Origin: an uncultured Ruminococcus sp.
GTDB taxonomy: Bacteria > Bacillota > Clostridia > Oscillospirales > Ruminococcaceae
Length of the DNA: 64,000 nt
Assembly (NCBI GenBank): GCA_902762785.1
Contig: CACWPL010000024.1
Coordinates: forward strand, 1 to 64,000
Direction: 5' to 3'
Shown: in pieces, positions 17,403 through 26,542 of the stretch
Position numbering within the stretch: position 1 is the first letter of the stretch
Layout of the letters: each line of letters begins with the position of its first letter
Program-made: the position numbers and the translations under genes
Notes under the pieces: model-generated
Told to the model about the DNA's origin: nothing
The model's database searches: none
What the model saw: only the letters and a program-made list of their open reading frames with translations

Positions 17403-18635
17403 ATGAACTATACCGAAGCCAAGGCCAAGCTCGAAGCCATCGGCCAGACCCATCTGCTGCGCTGGTACGACGAGCTGACCGACACGGAGCAGGATGCGCT
17501 GCTCGCCCAGATCGACGCCCTCGACCCCTCGCTGCTCGAGGTGTTCAGCCGATTCAACGGCGATGGGGAGCTGTCCCGCGGCAAGCTCGAGCCGCTCGGC
17601 GCCGTCACGCTCGAGGAGATCTCGCAGGAGCGTGAGCGCTTCGAGGCGGCCGGCCTCGAGGCCATCCGCCAGGGCAAGATCGGTGCCGTGCTGCTGGCAG
17701 GCGGCATGGGCACGCGCCTCGGCTTCGACAAGCCCAAGGGCATGTATGACCTCGGCAAGACCCACCCGCTCTACATCTTCGAGTGCCTGATCCGCAACCT
17801 CCAGGAGGTCGTGGACAAGGCCGGCGCGTATGTGCCGCTCTTCATCATGACCAGTGAGAAGAACGATGAGGACACCCGCGAGTTCCTCGAGGAGCAGAAG
17901 TATTTCGGCTATGACCCGGACTATGTCCATTTCTTCATCCAGGACATGGCACCGGCCGTCGGGGCGGACGGCAAGATCCTCCTCGAGGAGAAGGGCCGCA
18001 TCGCCACCTCGCCCAACGGCAACGGCGGATGGTTCTCGTCCCTCGTCAAGGCGGGCTACCTGGGGCTGCTCCAGCGTGAGGGCATCGAGTGGCTCAACAT
18101 CTTCGCCGTGGACAATGTCCTCCAGCGTATCGCCGACCCGTGCTTCATCGGCGCGACGCTGCTCTCCGGGAGCGATTCCGGCGCGAAGGTCGTGGCCAAG
18201 GCCGACCCGGAGGAGCGCATCGGTGTGCTCTGTCTCGAGGACGGCACGCCGTCGATCGTGGAGTATTACGAGATGACCGAGGAGATGGTCACCCGCCGCG
18301 AGCCGGACGGGCGCCTGTCCTACAACTACGGCGTCATCCTGAACTACCTCTTCCAGACCTCCCAGCTCACGAACATGCTCGACAACGATATGCAGGTACA
18401 CGTCGTCAACAAGAAAGTGCCCTATATCGACGAGAACGGCACGCTCATCAAGCCCGAGGAGCCCAATGCCTACAAGTTCGAGCTGCTGGTGCTGGATATG
18501 GTCCACATGCAGAAGACCTGCCTCTCCTATGAGGTCGACCGCGACTACGAGTTCGCGCCCATCAAGAACGCAACGGGCGTCGATTCTGTGGAGACGGCGC
18601 GCGCGCTGCTCGAGAAGAACGGCGTGACGCTGTAA
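17403..18635 (+). CDS. UDPGP-family UDP-sugar pyrophosphorylase (UDP-N-acetylglucosamine diphosphorylase-like)
   Basis: 410 residues from ATG 17403 (AAAGGAGGCAACTGCC upstream). The nucleotide-binding signature LLAGGMGTRLGFDKPKG is at about 97-113. NGNGGWFSSL and a VDNVLQRIADP metal-binding Asp segment follow, then the UAP1-like C-terminus with NAYKFELLVLDM. It condenses UTP with a sugar 1-phosphate to give the UDP sugar. The sequence resembles the eukaryote-like UAP1/UDPGP group rather than bacterial GlmU or GalU. GlcNAc-1-P is the most likely substrate, though glucose- or galactose-1-P cannot be excluded. Confidence 0.88.
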   Translation: MNYTEAKAKLEAIGQTHLLRWYDELTDTEQDALLAQIDALDPSLLEVFSRFNGDGELSRGKLEPLGAVTLEEISQERERFEAAGLEAIRQGKIGAVLLAGGMGTRLGFDKPKGMYDLGKTHPLYIFECLIRNLQEVVDKAGAYVPLFIMTSEKNDEDTREFLEEQKYFGYDPDYVHFFIQDMAPAVGADGKILLEEKGRIATSPNGNGGWFSSLVKAGYLGLLQREGIEWLNIFAVDNVLQRIADPCFIGATLLSGSDSGAKVVAKADPEERIGVLCLEDGTPSIVEYYEMTEEMVTRREPDGRLSYNYGVILNYLFQTSQLTNMLDNDMQVHVVNKKVPYIDENGTLIKPEEPNAYKFELLVLDMVHMQKTCLSYEVDRDYEFAPIKNATGVDSVETARALLEKNGVTL

Positions 18636-18658
18636 ACGCTATCAGCGAAAATGAAACA

Positions 18659-18695
18659 CCGCGCCCTTCGCAGACCGCGGAGGGCGTTCGGTTTT
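18659..18695 (+). terminator. Terminator after the pyrophosphorylase gene
   Basis: CGCCCTTCGC / GCGGAGGGCG stem, then TTCGGTTTT. The next gene's ribosome site begins directly behind it, so some read-through is likely. Confidence 0.65.
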
Positions 18696-18706
18696 AGGAG
18701 GTCGTC

Positions 18707-19237
18707 ATGAAAGGTCGCTACACCTATCGGAGCATGTGGTATGAGCTGTTCCTGTACGGCGCGATGTTCGGGGCGGTCCCGATGACGTTCGCGGCCATCT
18801 GCGGCGCGGCCGATGCGCCGTGGGCGGTGCTCGTGCTGCCGGTCGTGTACACGCTCGCGGCCGTGGGGCTCTCGTATCTGCTGTCCCACATGCCGGCGTC
18901 CTTCGAGGCAGACGAGGCGGGCGTGACGTTCAAGCTCCTGGGGCAGCGCATGGAGATCGCGTATGCGTCCGTCCGTGACGTCAAGATCGAGCGGTGCTAC
19001 GTCAAGGCCGTGATCCGCGGGGACGTGCCGCACTATGTCGAGACGCTCTCCATCACGACCGACACGGAGACCTTCACCTTCGACCACGACCTCGCCATCG
19101 ACATGGATGATGCCGCCCGCCATCCCGAACGCCTCGCGGCGCAGTTCGAGGATGCCCTGCTCGCGCAGCTCTGCCACTATCTCCAGGCGCACTGCCCCGC
19201 ACAGGCGGCCGTCACACAGGGAGGCGATACCGCATGA
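18707..19237 (+). CDS. Membrane protein with PH-like C-terminal half
   Basis: 176 residues. Two hydrophobic segments (about 12-32 and 36-58) are followed by a beta-rich domain (FEADEAGVTFKLLGQRMEIAYASVRDVKIER, with later strands) that looks like a bacterial PH fold, and a terminal helix. No named family assigned. Starts at ATG 18707 after TAGGAGGTCGTC. Overlaps the HAD gene by 4 bases (ATGA), so the two are translationally coupled. Confidence 0.7.
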   Translation: MKGRYTYRSMWYELFLYGAMFGAVPMTFAAICGAADAPWAVLVLPVVYTLAAVGLSYLLSHMPASFEADEAGVTFKLLGQRMEIAYASVRDVKIERCYVKAVIRGDVPHYVETLSITTDTETFTFDHDLAIDMDDAARHPERLAAQFEDALLAQLCHYLQAHCPAQAAVTQGGDTA

Positions 19238-19968
19238 CACGCCCGCGCATGATCCTCTTCGACTACGGCGGGACGCTCATGGCGGAGCCGGATCACTGCC
19301 CGACCAACGGGAGCCAGGCGATCTGGCCGTATGTCTGCCGCGACCCGCACCAGACCGGCTTCGAGGCGTTCAACGCCTATCTGCTGGCCTTTTTCGACGA
19401 GATCCGCGCCGCACAGGGCCCGCTGATCGAGATCCATGAGCACACCTTCCTCCGCAATGTGCTGGCACATTTCGACATGGAGCTGTCCGTCTCCATCGAG
19501 GAGGCCGAATGGATCATCTGGAACGGCATCTCCCGCGCCGTCCCGATGCCGGGGGCGCCCGAGATGCTCGCGGCGCTGCGCCGCATGGGGATCCGCACGG
19601 GCATCATCAGCAACCTCTGCTGGTCGGGGCAGGCGCTGACCAGGCGCGTGACGGAAGGCTTCCCGGGGCATCCGTTCGACTTCATCATGACCTCGAGCGA
19701 ATACATCTTCCGCAAGCCCGACCGCCACATCTTCGACATGGCGATCCGCAAGTCCGGCCTCGCCGCGGCGGACATCTGGTACTGCGGCAACGACCTCACC
19801 GCCGATGTCCTCGGTGCGCATGGCGCCGGGATGATGCCGGTCTTCTATGACGACAGGCGCGTGCCGAGCAATGTCCGCGAGCGCAACGACCAAATGGACA
19901 TCGACGTGCCGTATCGCAAGATCGGCCGCTGGGAGGCGCTGACCGCGATGCTCCTTGCTGCCGAATGA
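19234..19968 (+). CDS. HAD-superfamily hydrolase with altered motif I
   Basis: 244 residues. Motif I is FDYGGTL with nucleophile Asp10, but the second acidic residue of the usual DxDGT is Gly12. Motif II Ser lies in GIISNLCW, motif III Lys in FRKPDRHIF, and motif IV is GNDLTADVLGA. The helical cap between motifs I and II makes it HAD-IA. Probably a small-molecule phosphatase. Loss of the second Asp, the general acid/base, may slow or change the reaction, as in other DYGGT members. Between the PH-like protein and an alpha/beta hydrolase in one operon. Confidence 0.85.
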   Translation: MTRPRMILFDYGGTLMAEPDHCPTNGSQAIWPYVCRDPHQTGFEAFNAYLLAFFDEIRAAQGPLIEIHEHTFLRNVLAHFDMELSVSIEEAEWIIWNGISRAVPMPGAPEMLAALRRMGIRTGIISNLCWSGQALTRRVTEGFPGHPFDFIMTSSEYIFRKPDRHIFDMAIRKSGLAAADIWYCGNDLTADVLGAHGAGMMPVFYDDRRVPSNVRERNDQMDIDVPYRKIGRWEALTAMLLAAE

Positions 19969-19999
19969 CGCGCCATCATCTTGAAAGGAACAAGTACAC

Positions 20000-21070
20000 A
20001 TGAAAAAAGTGGGGAAGATCACGGGCAAGATCCTGCTGTGGATCGTGCTCGCGCTCGTGGTGGGGATGGCCGTCCTGCTCCTCGTGCGGCAGATCGGCCG
20101 GTCGGTCAATGCCAAGACCCCCGCCGGCGGCATCAATGAGTCGATGCTCGTCGACATCAACGGCACACAGCAGTGGATCAGCATCTACGGACAGGACAAG
20201 GATGCCCCCGTGCTGCTCTACCTCCACGGCGGCCCCGGCAGCGCGACGAGCCATTTGGACTATGCGTTCACGAGAAAGTGGAGCGACGTCTACACGGTCG
20301 TCACCTGGGATCAGCGGAACTGCGGCAAGAGCTTCGCCACCTCCCAGACCGACCCCATCACCGCCGACATCATGATGCAGGACGGCAAGGAGATGACCGA
20401 GTTCCTCCTCGACCACCTGGACAAGGAAAAGATCACGCTCCTTGGCCATTCCTGGGGCTCGCTCTTCGGCGCGAACTTGGCGCTCGCCTATCCCGAATAC
20501 TATGACGCCTTCATCGGCACGGGGCAGATGGTCGACTTTTATGAGAACGAGACGCGCCTCTATGCCGCCGCCCAGGAGTGGGCGCAGGGCGATGCGGAGG
20601 GGCAGGCGCTCCTCGCCAAATGGTCGCCCGACGATGAGGACACGATCGAGGCCCTGCAGGCACGCAATGCCACGCTGGAAAGATATGGCTACGGCATGAT
20701 GAAGGACGGCACCGACTACAGCACCTTCGCGGCGCTGCTGTTCAACCCTTATTACACGCTCGGGGACTATTACGGCTACCTCAAAAACAGCGACGCCGTC
20801 TTCGCGCCCTATCAGGCGTTCCTCACGGGCGATATGGCGACGCTCTCGCTGGCGGGGCGGTATCATTATGAGGTGCCGTACTACAGCATCAACGGCGATA
20901 GGGACTACCAGACGAATTACTGGCTCGCCTGCGAGTATTTCGAGCAGGTGGACGCGCCTTATAAAGAGATGTTCGTGATGAAGGACGCGACCCACGGTCT
21001 GCTGGAGTCGCGCTCGGAGGAATTCTCGGACATCCTGCACCAGATCGCGGAAACGCAGGCCCAGCGCTGA
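20000..21070 (+). CDS. Membrane-anchored alpha/beta hydrolase (proline iminopeptidase-like)
   Basis: 356 residues. Residues about 9-30 form an N-terminal transmembrane anchor with KK before it. The fold shows LYLHGGPGS (oxyanion hole, typical of S33 peptidases), WDQRNCGKS, and nucleophile Ser in LLGHSWGSLFG. A cap domain of about 120 residues follows. The likely acid is in INGDRDYQTNY and the His in DATHGLLE. Family members release N-terminal proline or hydrolyse esters/amides. The active site probably faces outward, assuming the anchor is uncleaved. The start follows TTGAAAGGAACAAGTACAC, 31 bases after the HAD gene. Confidence 0.85.
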   Translation: MKKVGKITGKILLWIVLALVVGMAVLLLVRQIGRSVNAKTPAGGINESMLVDINGTQQWISIYGQDKDAPVLLYLHGGPGSATSHLDYAFTRKWSDVYTVVTWDQRNCGKSFATSQTDPITADIMMQDGKEMTEFLLDHLDKEKITLLGHSWGSLFGANLALAYPEYYDAFIGTGQMVDFYENETRLYAAAQEWAQGDAEGQALLAKWSPDDEDTIEALQARNATLERYGYGMMKDGTDYSTFAALLFNPYYTLGDYYGYLKNSDAVFAPYQAFLTGDMATLSLAGRYHYEVPYYSINGDRDYQTNYWLACEYFEQVDAPYKEMFVMKDATHGLLESRSEEFSDILHQIAETQAQR

Positions 21071-21090
21071 TGTCTGCATGACAAAAACGA

Positions 21091-21125
21091 TGCCCCTGTA
21101 CACAGCGTACAGGGGCAGTTCTTTC
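21091..21125. terminator. Bidirectional terminator between hydrolase and SulP genes
   Basis: TGCCCCTGTAC / GTACAGGGGCA stem with T-rich tails on both strands (plus GTTCTTTCTTTG; minus TCGTTTTT). The genes converge here. Confidence 0.85.
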
Positions 21126-21140
21126 TTTGTGGCCTCGCTC

Positions 21141-22829
21141 TCACGCCTTCGCGGTGATGGCGGCCTCGATCTCGCCGCAGCGGGCGAGGGCGGTGTCGAT
21201 GTGGGAGCAGAAGTTCTCCTGCCCGACCATCTCGACGAAGCCCGCCTTCTCCATGGCGTGCATCGGCTGCTCGTTCACATGCGAGAACACGACCTTCACG
21301 CCGTGGCGCTCGCAGCGCTTCACGATCTGCAGCAGCGCCTCCACGCCCGTCGCGTCGATCGCCGGGACGTTCCGCATCCGGATGCAGAGGACGTCGATGT
21401 CCCAATCGTGGAGCATGTACTTGTACTTGTCCGCCGCTGCGAAGAACATGGGGCCGTTGATCTCGTAGACGCGCGTGCGGGCGGGGATCTTCTTGAGGAG
21501 GATGGAGTCCGGGTCGGTGTCCTCGTCGTCCACCTCGACCCAGGTGTGCGCCTCGGTGACGTCCGCCATGCGCTTCATGAAGAGCATCGCCGCCATGACG
21601 AGGCCCGCGCCGATCGCGACCACCAGGTCGAACACGACCGTCAGCGTCAGCGTCACGAACAGCACCGCGATGTCGCTCTTCGGCGCCGTGCGGACGGTGT
21701 TGCGGATGTTGCGCCAGCCGCTCATGTTGTAGGCCACGATGAACAGGATCGCCGCGATGGTCGGCATCGGGATCAGCGCCGCCCACTTCATCAGCACCAC
21801 CAGGATCACCAGGACGACGATGGAATGGACCATGCCGGCGATCGGCGTGCGGCCGCCGTTCTTGACGTTCGCGGCGGTGCGGGCGATGGCGCCGGTGGCC
21901 GGGATGCCGCCGAAGAGCGCCGAGCCGATGTTCGCGATGCCCTGCGCCACCAGCTCCATGTTCGACCGATGCTTCGAGCCGATCATACCGTCCGCCACGA
22001 CGCACGACAGCAGCGACTCCACCGAGGCCAGCACCGCGATGGTGAAGGCGTTCGGCAGGAGCGCACGGATCTTCCCGAGGGTGATGCCCGCCGGGAGGGT
22101 GAGGTGCGGGGGCGCGTTCGTGATCGTGTAGAGGGTGCCGATCGTGTTGACGTCCATATGGCAGAGCTTCACGATCGCCGAGCCGACGATGACCGCGATC
22201 AGCGAGGCCGGGATCTTCTCGAGCTTCTTCGGCCAGAGGATCAGCACGGCCAGCGAGATCACGCCCACCAGCAGCGCCTGCCAGTTCAGCGTCCCGAGCG
22301 AGCGGACGATCTCGATGACCTTATCCACCGTCTCCACCGGGGATGTGGAGAACGTCAGGCCGAGGAAGTCCTTGATCTGGCCGATGAGGATGGTCAGGGC
22401 GATGCCGAAGGTGAAGCCCGTGGTGATGGTGCCGGGGATGTACTTGATGAGCGCCCCGAGCCGCAGCACGCCCATGACGATCATGAGGATGCCCGCAAGG
22501 ATGGTCGAGAGGACGAGCGCATCCGTCCCCTGCTCGGTCACGATGCCCGCGACGATGGTCGCGAAGGCGGCCGTCGGCCCCGCGATCTGCACGCGGCTGC
22601 CGCCGAAGAACGAGACGAGGAAGCCCGCCACGATGGCCGTATACAGGCCCTGCTCGGGCTTGACGCCGGAGGCCAGCGCGAGCGCGATGGACAGCGGCAG
22701 CGCGATGATCGCCACGATCACGCCCGCCGTGACGTCCTGCACGAACTGGGTCTTGTTGTACTGCTTCATCACAGAGAAGAGTTTGGGTTTGAGCTTCTGT
22801 TCCGTCGGTCTTGCGGTCGCTGCCGCCAT
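21141..22829 (-). CDS. SulP-family anion transporter with STAS domain
   Basis: 562 residues from ATG 22829; a longer open frame upstream contains the promoter and is not used. Residues about 25-430 hold the 14-span SulP core (VAIIALPLSIALALASGVKPEQGLYTAIVAGF and IAGPTAAFATIVAGI are hallmark segments), split here only for description. Residues about 440-555 are a STAS domain (VYEINGPMFFAAADK, AIDATGVEALL). Transports an inorganic anion such as sulfate or bicarbonate, or a dicarboxylate, across the membrane. The exact substrate cannot be read from sequence. Single-gene unit. Confidence 0.92.
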   Translation of the reverse strand: MAAATARPTEQKLKPKLFSVMKQYNKTQFVQDVTAGVIVAIIALPLSIALALASGVKPEQGLYTAIVAGFLVSFFGGSRVQIAGPTAAFATIVAGIVTEQGTDALVLSTILAGILMIVMGVLRLGALIKYIPGTITTGFTFGIALTILIGQIKDFLGLTFSTSPVETVDKVIEIVRSLGTLNWQALLVGVISLAVLILWPKKLEKIPASLIAVIVGSAIVKLCHMDVNTIGTLYTITNAPPHLTLPAGITLGKIRALLPNAFTIAVLASVESLLSCVVADGMIGSKHRSNMELVAQGIANIGSALFGGIPATGAIARTAANVKNGGRTPIAGMVHSIVVLVILVVLMKWAALIPMPTIAAILFIVAYNMSGWRNIRNTVRTAPKSDIAVLFVTLTLTVVFDLVVAIGAGLVMAAMLFMKRMADVTEAHTWVEVDDEDTDPDSILLKKIPARTRVYEINGPMFFAAADKYKYMLHDWDIDVLCIRMRNVPAIDATGVEALLQIVKRCERHGVKVVFSHVNEQPMHAMEKAGFVEMVGQENFCSHIDTALARCGEIEAAITAKA

Positions 22830-22878
22830 AGAGATCCCTTCTTTTCTTTTAAAATATAATAGGTAGGAAACGCTCTCC

Positions 22879-22907
22879 ATTATACTACGTTCTTTGCGAA
22901 AAAGCAA
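22879..22907 (-). promoter_or_regulatory. Promoter of the SulP gene
   Basis: TTGCTT, 17-base spacer, TATAAT on the minus strand. Start about 50 bases before the ATG. Confidence 0.75.
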
Positions 22908-23084
22908 GGTGTCTTGCGACATTTTTGAAAAATCGGCGCTTTTACGCAAAACAGGGGGAACGGTGGAGATCTTTTTGACAGCAAAGATGCTTTGGGACCC
23001 TGCCCAAAGCATCCTCGTACAAAATATGATCGCGGTGCCGGATCGGCGGTCAGTCCGCAGAGCGCAGACCGATGCCCCACCGAT

Positions 23085-23831
23085 CTATACTATATAATTA
23101 CCGTCCTCTAGGTAGTCGATGCACTCCTGAAACGACTTCTGTTCCCCATCATGATCAACGAACTGAACGCCGTTTTTCCATAAGATGTATAGCCTTATGG
23201 GACCGGATCCGTTCGATTTTTTGGATGATCCGTTCAGATCCAAAAACTCCTTCTCCACATCCTTAGAGATGTCAGGGCGGATCTTCTGATAGTCACTTAA
23301 AAATGCACGGATCTCGCTTTCAGAGAACGTTTTTTTGGCGCCGTCTAAGATCAGGCTTTCTTCTTTGGTGATGATACAGAGCTTTGCATCAGAAAAAGCA
23401 TATTCGATCCCATTTCTTAATTCCTGGTCTGTCAACTGCTTGTGGAGCAGTTTGTTCAGTCGATGTCTTGTATAGGACTGCGGAGTCAGATGCTCACCGT
23501 GCAGCGCCTTTTTCATCTTCTCTTTCGCCCTGTCCTTGGCGCGTTTGTCCATGTCAGGCGCTTTTTTGGAATAGTCACACATATACGCATACGCCTTTTC
23601 GCTCATGAGTATGTTTCGATAGATGCCTGTGTCAAAGCTTGCATATTTGTGAAACACGCTGATATTCTTTTTTTTCTCATCGTCCCAGTAAGTCTGAGAA
23701 TAATTGTCTATCGCAGCGTTGATGGTATATCTGTATCCTTCTGTAGAGAGATCGCCATTATATTGCTCCTCTTGCATCATCTTCATGATGCGGAACAGGA
23801 TGTTTTTGACCCATTCTTGTTGTGTTTTCAT
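23085..23831 (-). CDS. Orphan hypothetical protein in an AT-richer patch
   Basis: 248 residues from ATG 23831 (CGAGGTGAACATC before it). Soluble, Lys/Tyr-rich, mostly helical: an N-terminal helical region, a basic central segment (KRAKDRAKEKMKKALHGE), then ESEIRAFLSDYQKI and a compact C-terminal beta region (IRLYILWKNGVQFVDHDGE) with QECIDYLEDG. No family recognised. Codon use favours A/T third positions and TTT/AAA, unlike every neighbour, which suggests recent horizontal acquisition. It has its own promoter at 23944 and no mobile-element genes beside it. The basic centre might bind nucleic acid; this is a guess. Confidence 0.75.
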   Translation of the reverse strand: MKTQQEWVKNILFRIMKMMQEEQYNGDLSTEGYRYTINAAIDNYSQTYWDDEKKKNISVFHKYASFDTGIYRNILMSEKAYAYMCDYSKKAPDMDKRAKDRAKEKMKKALHGEHLTPQSYTRHRLNKLLHKQLTDQELRNGIEYAFSDAKLCIITKEESLILDGAKKTFSESEIRAFLSDYQKIRPDISKDVEKEFLDLNGSSKKSNGSGPIRLYILWKNGVQFVDHDGEQKSFQECIDYLEDGNYIV

Positions 23832-23943
23832 GATGTTCACCTCGAAATGCTCGTCTGGCAGCATCCGGCGCTGCGCATACGGTCGGATCGTCAATGGCCA
23901 GCGGGGTGCTGCATACTGCTATCGCGGCCGCGTATCCATTCCA

Positions 23944-23973
23944 ATTATAGATCATCCCCCTTTTCACTGTCAA
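23944..23973 (-). promoter_or_regulatory. Promoter of the orphan gene
   Basis: TTGACA, 18-base spacer, TATAAT on the minus strand, giving a leader of about 105 bases. The rest of 23832-24250 holds only this and the divergent promoter at 24086. Confidence 0.7.
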
Positions 23974-24085
23974 GCGATCGTGTGCATTTTCAGCGATGTC
24001 CACAAGGAAGCGCACGATGCTTTGGCGATCCTGTCAAAAAATGTCATCCTCCGCAAAAAAAGATCTGCGGAGCGCCTCACATCTA

Positions 24086-24114
24086 TTGACATTTTCGCCA
24101 AAAGACGTTATAAT
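24086..24114 (+). promoter_or_regulatory. Promoter of the GGDEF/EAL gene
   Basis: TTGACA, 17-base spacer, TATAAT. The leader is about 130 bases with a CCCGC/GCGGG hairpin near 24173. Confidence 0.85.
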
Positions 24115-24218
24115 TAAAATAGTATCTTTATGCAGAGGCGTCATTTTGGCCGCTGCCCGCTCAGACGTCCCTCCCGCGCTGCGGGATCATGATAGAATGC
24201 AAGATAAGTAAGATCAAT

Positions 24219-24251
24219 AGGAGGAGCCGGTCCGCCGGCGTCACGTCGCTA
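24219..24251 (+). promoter_or_regulatory. Unusual ribosome site: SD separated from ATG by a UUCG-type hairpin
   Basis: AGGAGG (24219-24224) is 26 bases from the only possible start (ATG 24251; in-frame TAG at 24218). Between them GCCGG-TCCG-CCGGC (24226-24239) can fold, which would shorten the effective spacing to about 12 bases. Confidence 0.55.
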
Positions 24252-26542
24252 TGAACAAGAACACTGTCTTCTGGATCGAGGCGTTATTCGCGATCCTGTC
24301 GCTGTGGGTGCTGTTTTTCGTGGGTTCCTATCCGGAGCATGCGCTGCTCGCGCTCCGGATCTATGTGCTCGCGCTCATCTTCATCACCCTCGGCCTCGTG
24401 CTGGCAGTCCGTTACTTCCAAAGCCAGCACAGCACCATAGATATCGACCGCATCTGTGACATGGTGCGGCGAGTCGACGTGCCTGCCTTCATCTGGTCGA
24501 ACGACCTCACCACCCTCTACACCAACCAGCCCATGGACGACCTCCTGGGCATCGGCGGGAGCGAGGATCCCGGCGACAATGCCGTCCTCCTCACCAAGCT
24601 CTTCCATTCGCTGAACATCGGCCCGCGCTCGGCCGCCGGTGTGCTCGACGGGCAGTCCTATCCCACCCACTTCATCGACCAGAACGGCGATTATCGCTAT
24701 ATCACCTGGACGACCTCCATGCTCAAAAAAGGCACCAAGGGCATGCTGTTCTTCACCATCGGGTTCGAGACCACCGAGCTCGAGGAGACGCGCCTCGACC
24801 TCAAGGAGCGTGCCGAGGCACTGGCCAAGAGCGAGCGCCGCTATGCCCTCTCCATGCGCTTGTCCGGCATCGGCATCCTGCTGCGTGAGGACGAGCGGGA
24901 CGCCTACTATGCCTCCGATGAGGCCATGAAGTTCCTCGGCATCGACAAGAACGAGATCTCGTTCCTGGAGTTCCGCCGCAAGATCCACAAGGACGACCGT
25001 CCGCTCTTCGACGACTATCTGCAAAGCATGAAGAACGCCCGTCCCGGCCAGGGCTCGAGCCGTCCCCAGCTCCTCGAGCTGCGCATCCGCAGCGACGAGA
25101 CGGAGCACTACATCCCCTACGCCTACCACTACCACGAGAACCTGCTCACCGCCAGCGGACGTCCCATCATCGGCGGCGCGCTCATCGACATCTCCAATGA
25201 GAAGCAGAAGGACGCCATCATCGAGCGCCTCGCATTCACGGACGAGGTCACCGGCATCGCCAACCGCAACAAGCTCATGCACGAGGGCGATGTGAACTAC
25301 CGCCTCTGCCGCGCCAACGGCACCTTCGGATGGATCATCGTGCTCGACATCGACCGTTTCCACATCATCAACGACTCCTTCGGCTACGAGAACGGCGACC
25401 AGATCCTCCGCCTCTTCGCGGGCATCCTCAACAAGCAGGCCGCCGGCAGCGGCTTCGCGGCGCGCGTCAGTGCGGACAATTTCGTCATGCTGCTGCATGA
25501 TTACAGCGACCACGGCGACGATGAGCTCCCCGGCCGGACGCTCGGGAGCGTCCGCCGTCAGCTCGCGCGTCTGGCGACCGGCGAGTTCGACAGCCTCTCG
25601 CTGACCTGCTCGGCAGGCTTCGCACGCATCCCCACGGACGGCAGCTCCTTCCATGAGGTGCTCGAGCATGCGGAGTTCGCGCTGGCCATGGGCAAGGGCG
25701 AGCTGTCCTACGTCATGGGCTACGACGCCAACATGCACCGTGAGATCGTCTCCCAGGGCGAGATGGAGAAGGAGCTGGCCAACGCCATCGAGAAGGAGCA
25801 TCTCCAGCTCTACTATCAGCCCAAGGTCGACCTCAAGACCGGCAAGATCATGGGCGCCGAGGCACTGATCCGCTGGATCAAGCCGGACGGCACGATGATC
25901 TCCCCGAACGTGTTCATCCCCATCGCCGAGAAGACGGGCATGATCTCGTCGATCTCGCAGTTCGTGCTCGCGCATGCGTGCCGCCAGAACGCCAAGTGGC
26001 AGCGCATGAAGCTGACGCCGATCGTCATGTCCATCAATTTCGCGTCCGGCGATTTCTACCAGGCGAACGTCTGCCAGGTGGTCAAGGAGGTGCTCGACAA
26101 GCACCGCCTGGAGCCGAAATGGCTCGAGCTGGAGCTGACCGAGCGTCTGGCCCTCGGCGACATCAACTACACCGTCCAGCAGATGAACGCCCTGCGTGAC
26201 ATGGGCATCCTCCTCGCGATGGACGACTTCGGCACCGGCTATTCGTCCCTGAGCTACATCCAGCTCCTGCCGCTGACCCTCCTCAAGCTCGACCGCTCGT
26301 TCATCATCGAGATCGAGACGGACATGGTCGCGCAGGAGATCGTCTCCGCGGTCATCAAGATCGCCAAGTCCATGCACATCGAGACCATCGCCGAGGGCGT
26401 GGAGTACGAGGGACAGGCCGAGGTGCTCCGCAATATGGGCTGCGACTACATCCAGGGCTACCTCTACGGCAAGCCCATGACGGCGCGTGAGTTCCAGAAG
26501 CGCCTCGAGATCAACACCTTCGGGAAGGAGCTCTCCGAATGA
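24251..26542 (+). CDS. Membrane protein with PAS-like regions, degenerate GGDEF and intact EAL domain (c-di-GMP phosphodiesterase)
   Basis: 763 residues. Two membrane helices (about 8-24 and 31-53) precede two PAS-like regions (about 70-170 and 195-315), a GGDEF domain (about 325-490) and an EAL domain (about 505-755). The GGDEF motif is SADNF (407-411), so cyclase activity is unlikely. EAL residues are present: Glu537 in AEALIRW, ELTER (628-632), MDDFGTGYSS (657-666), KLDRSFI, AEGVE and QGYLYGKP. It should hydrolyse cyclic di-GMP to pGpG in response to a membrane or ligand signal, the GGDEF part perhaps binding GTP. Overlaps the next gene by 4 bases. Confidence 0.92.
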   Translation: MNKNTVFWIEALFAILSLWVLFFVGSYPEHALLALRIYVLALIFITLGLVLAVRYFQSQHSTIDIDRICDMVRRVDVPAFIWSNDLTTLYTNQPMDDLLGIGGSEDPGDNAVLLTKLFHSLNIGPRSAAGVLDGQSYPTHFIDQNGDYRYITWTTSMLKKGTKGMLFFTIGFETTELEETRLDLKERAEALAKSERRYALSMRLSGIGILLREDERDAYYASDEAMKFLGIDKNEISFLEFRRKIHKDDRPLFDDYLQSMKNARPGQGSSRPQLLELRIRSDETEHYIPYAYHYHENLLTASGRPIIGGALIDISNEKQKDAIIERLAFTDEVTGIANRNKLMHEGDVNYRLCRANGTFGWIIVLDIDRFHIINDSFGYENGDQILRLFAGILNKQAAGSGFAARVSADNFVMLLHDYSDHGDDELPGRTLGSVRRQLARLATGEFDSLSLTCSAGFARIPTDGSSFHEVLEHAEFALAMGKGELSYVMGYDANMHREIVSQGEMEKELANAIEKEHLQLYYQPKVDLKTGKIMGAEALIRWIKPDGTMISPNVFIPIAEKTGMISSISQFVLAHACRQNAKWQRMKLTPIVMSINFASGDFYQANVCQVVKEVLDKHRLEPKWLELELTERLALGDINYTVQQMNALRDMGILLAMDDFGTGYSSLSYIQLLPLTLLKLDRSFIIEIETDMVAQEIVSAVIKIAKSMHIETIAEGVEYEGQAEVLRNMGCDYIQGYLYGKPMTAREFQKRLEINTFGKELSE

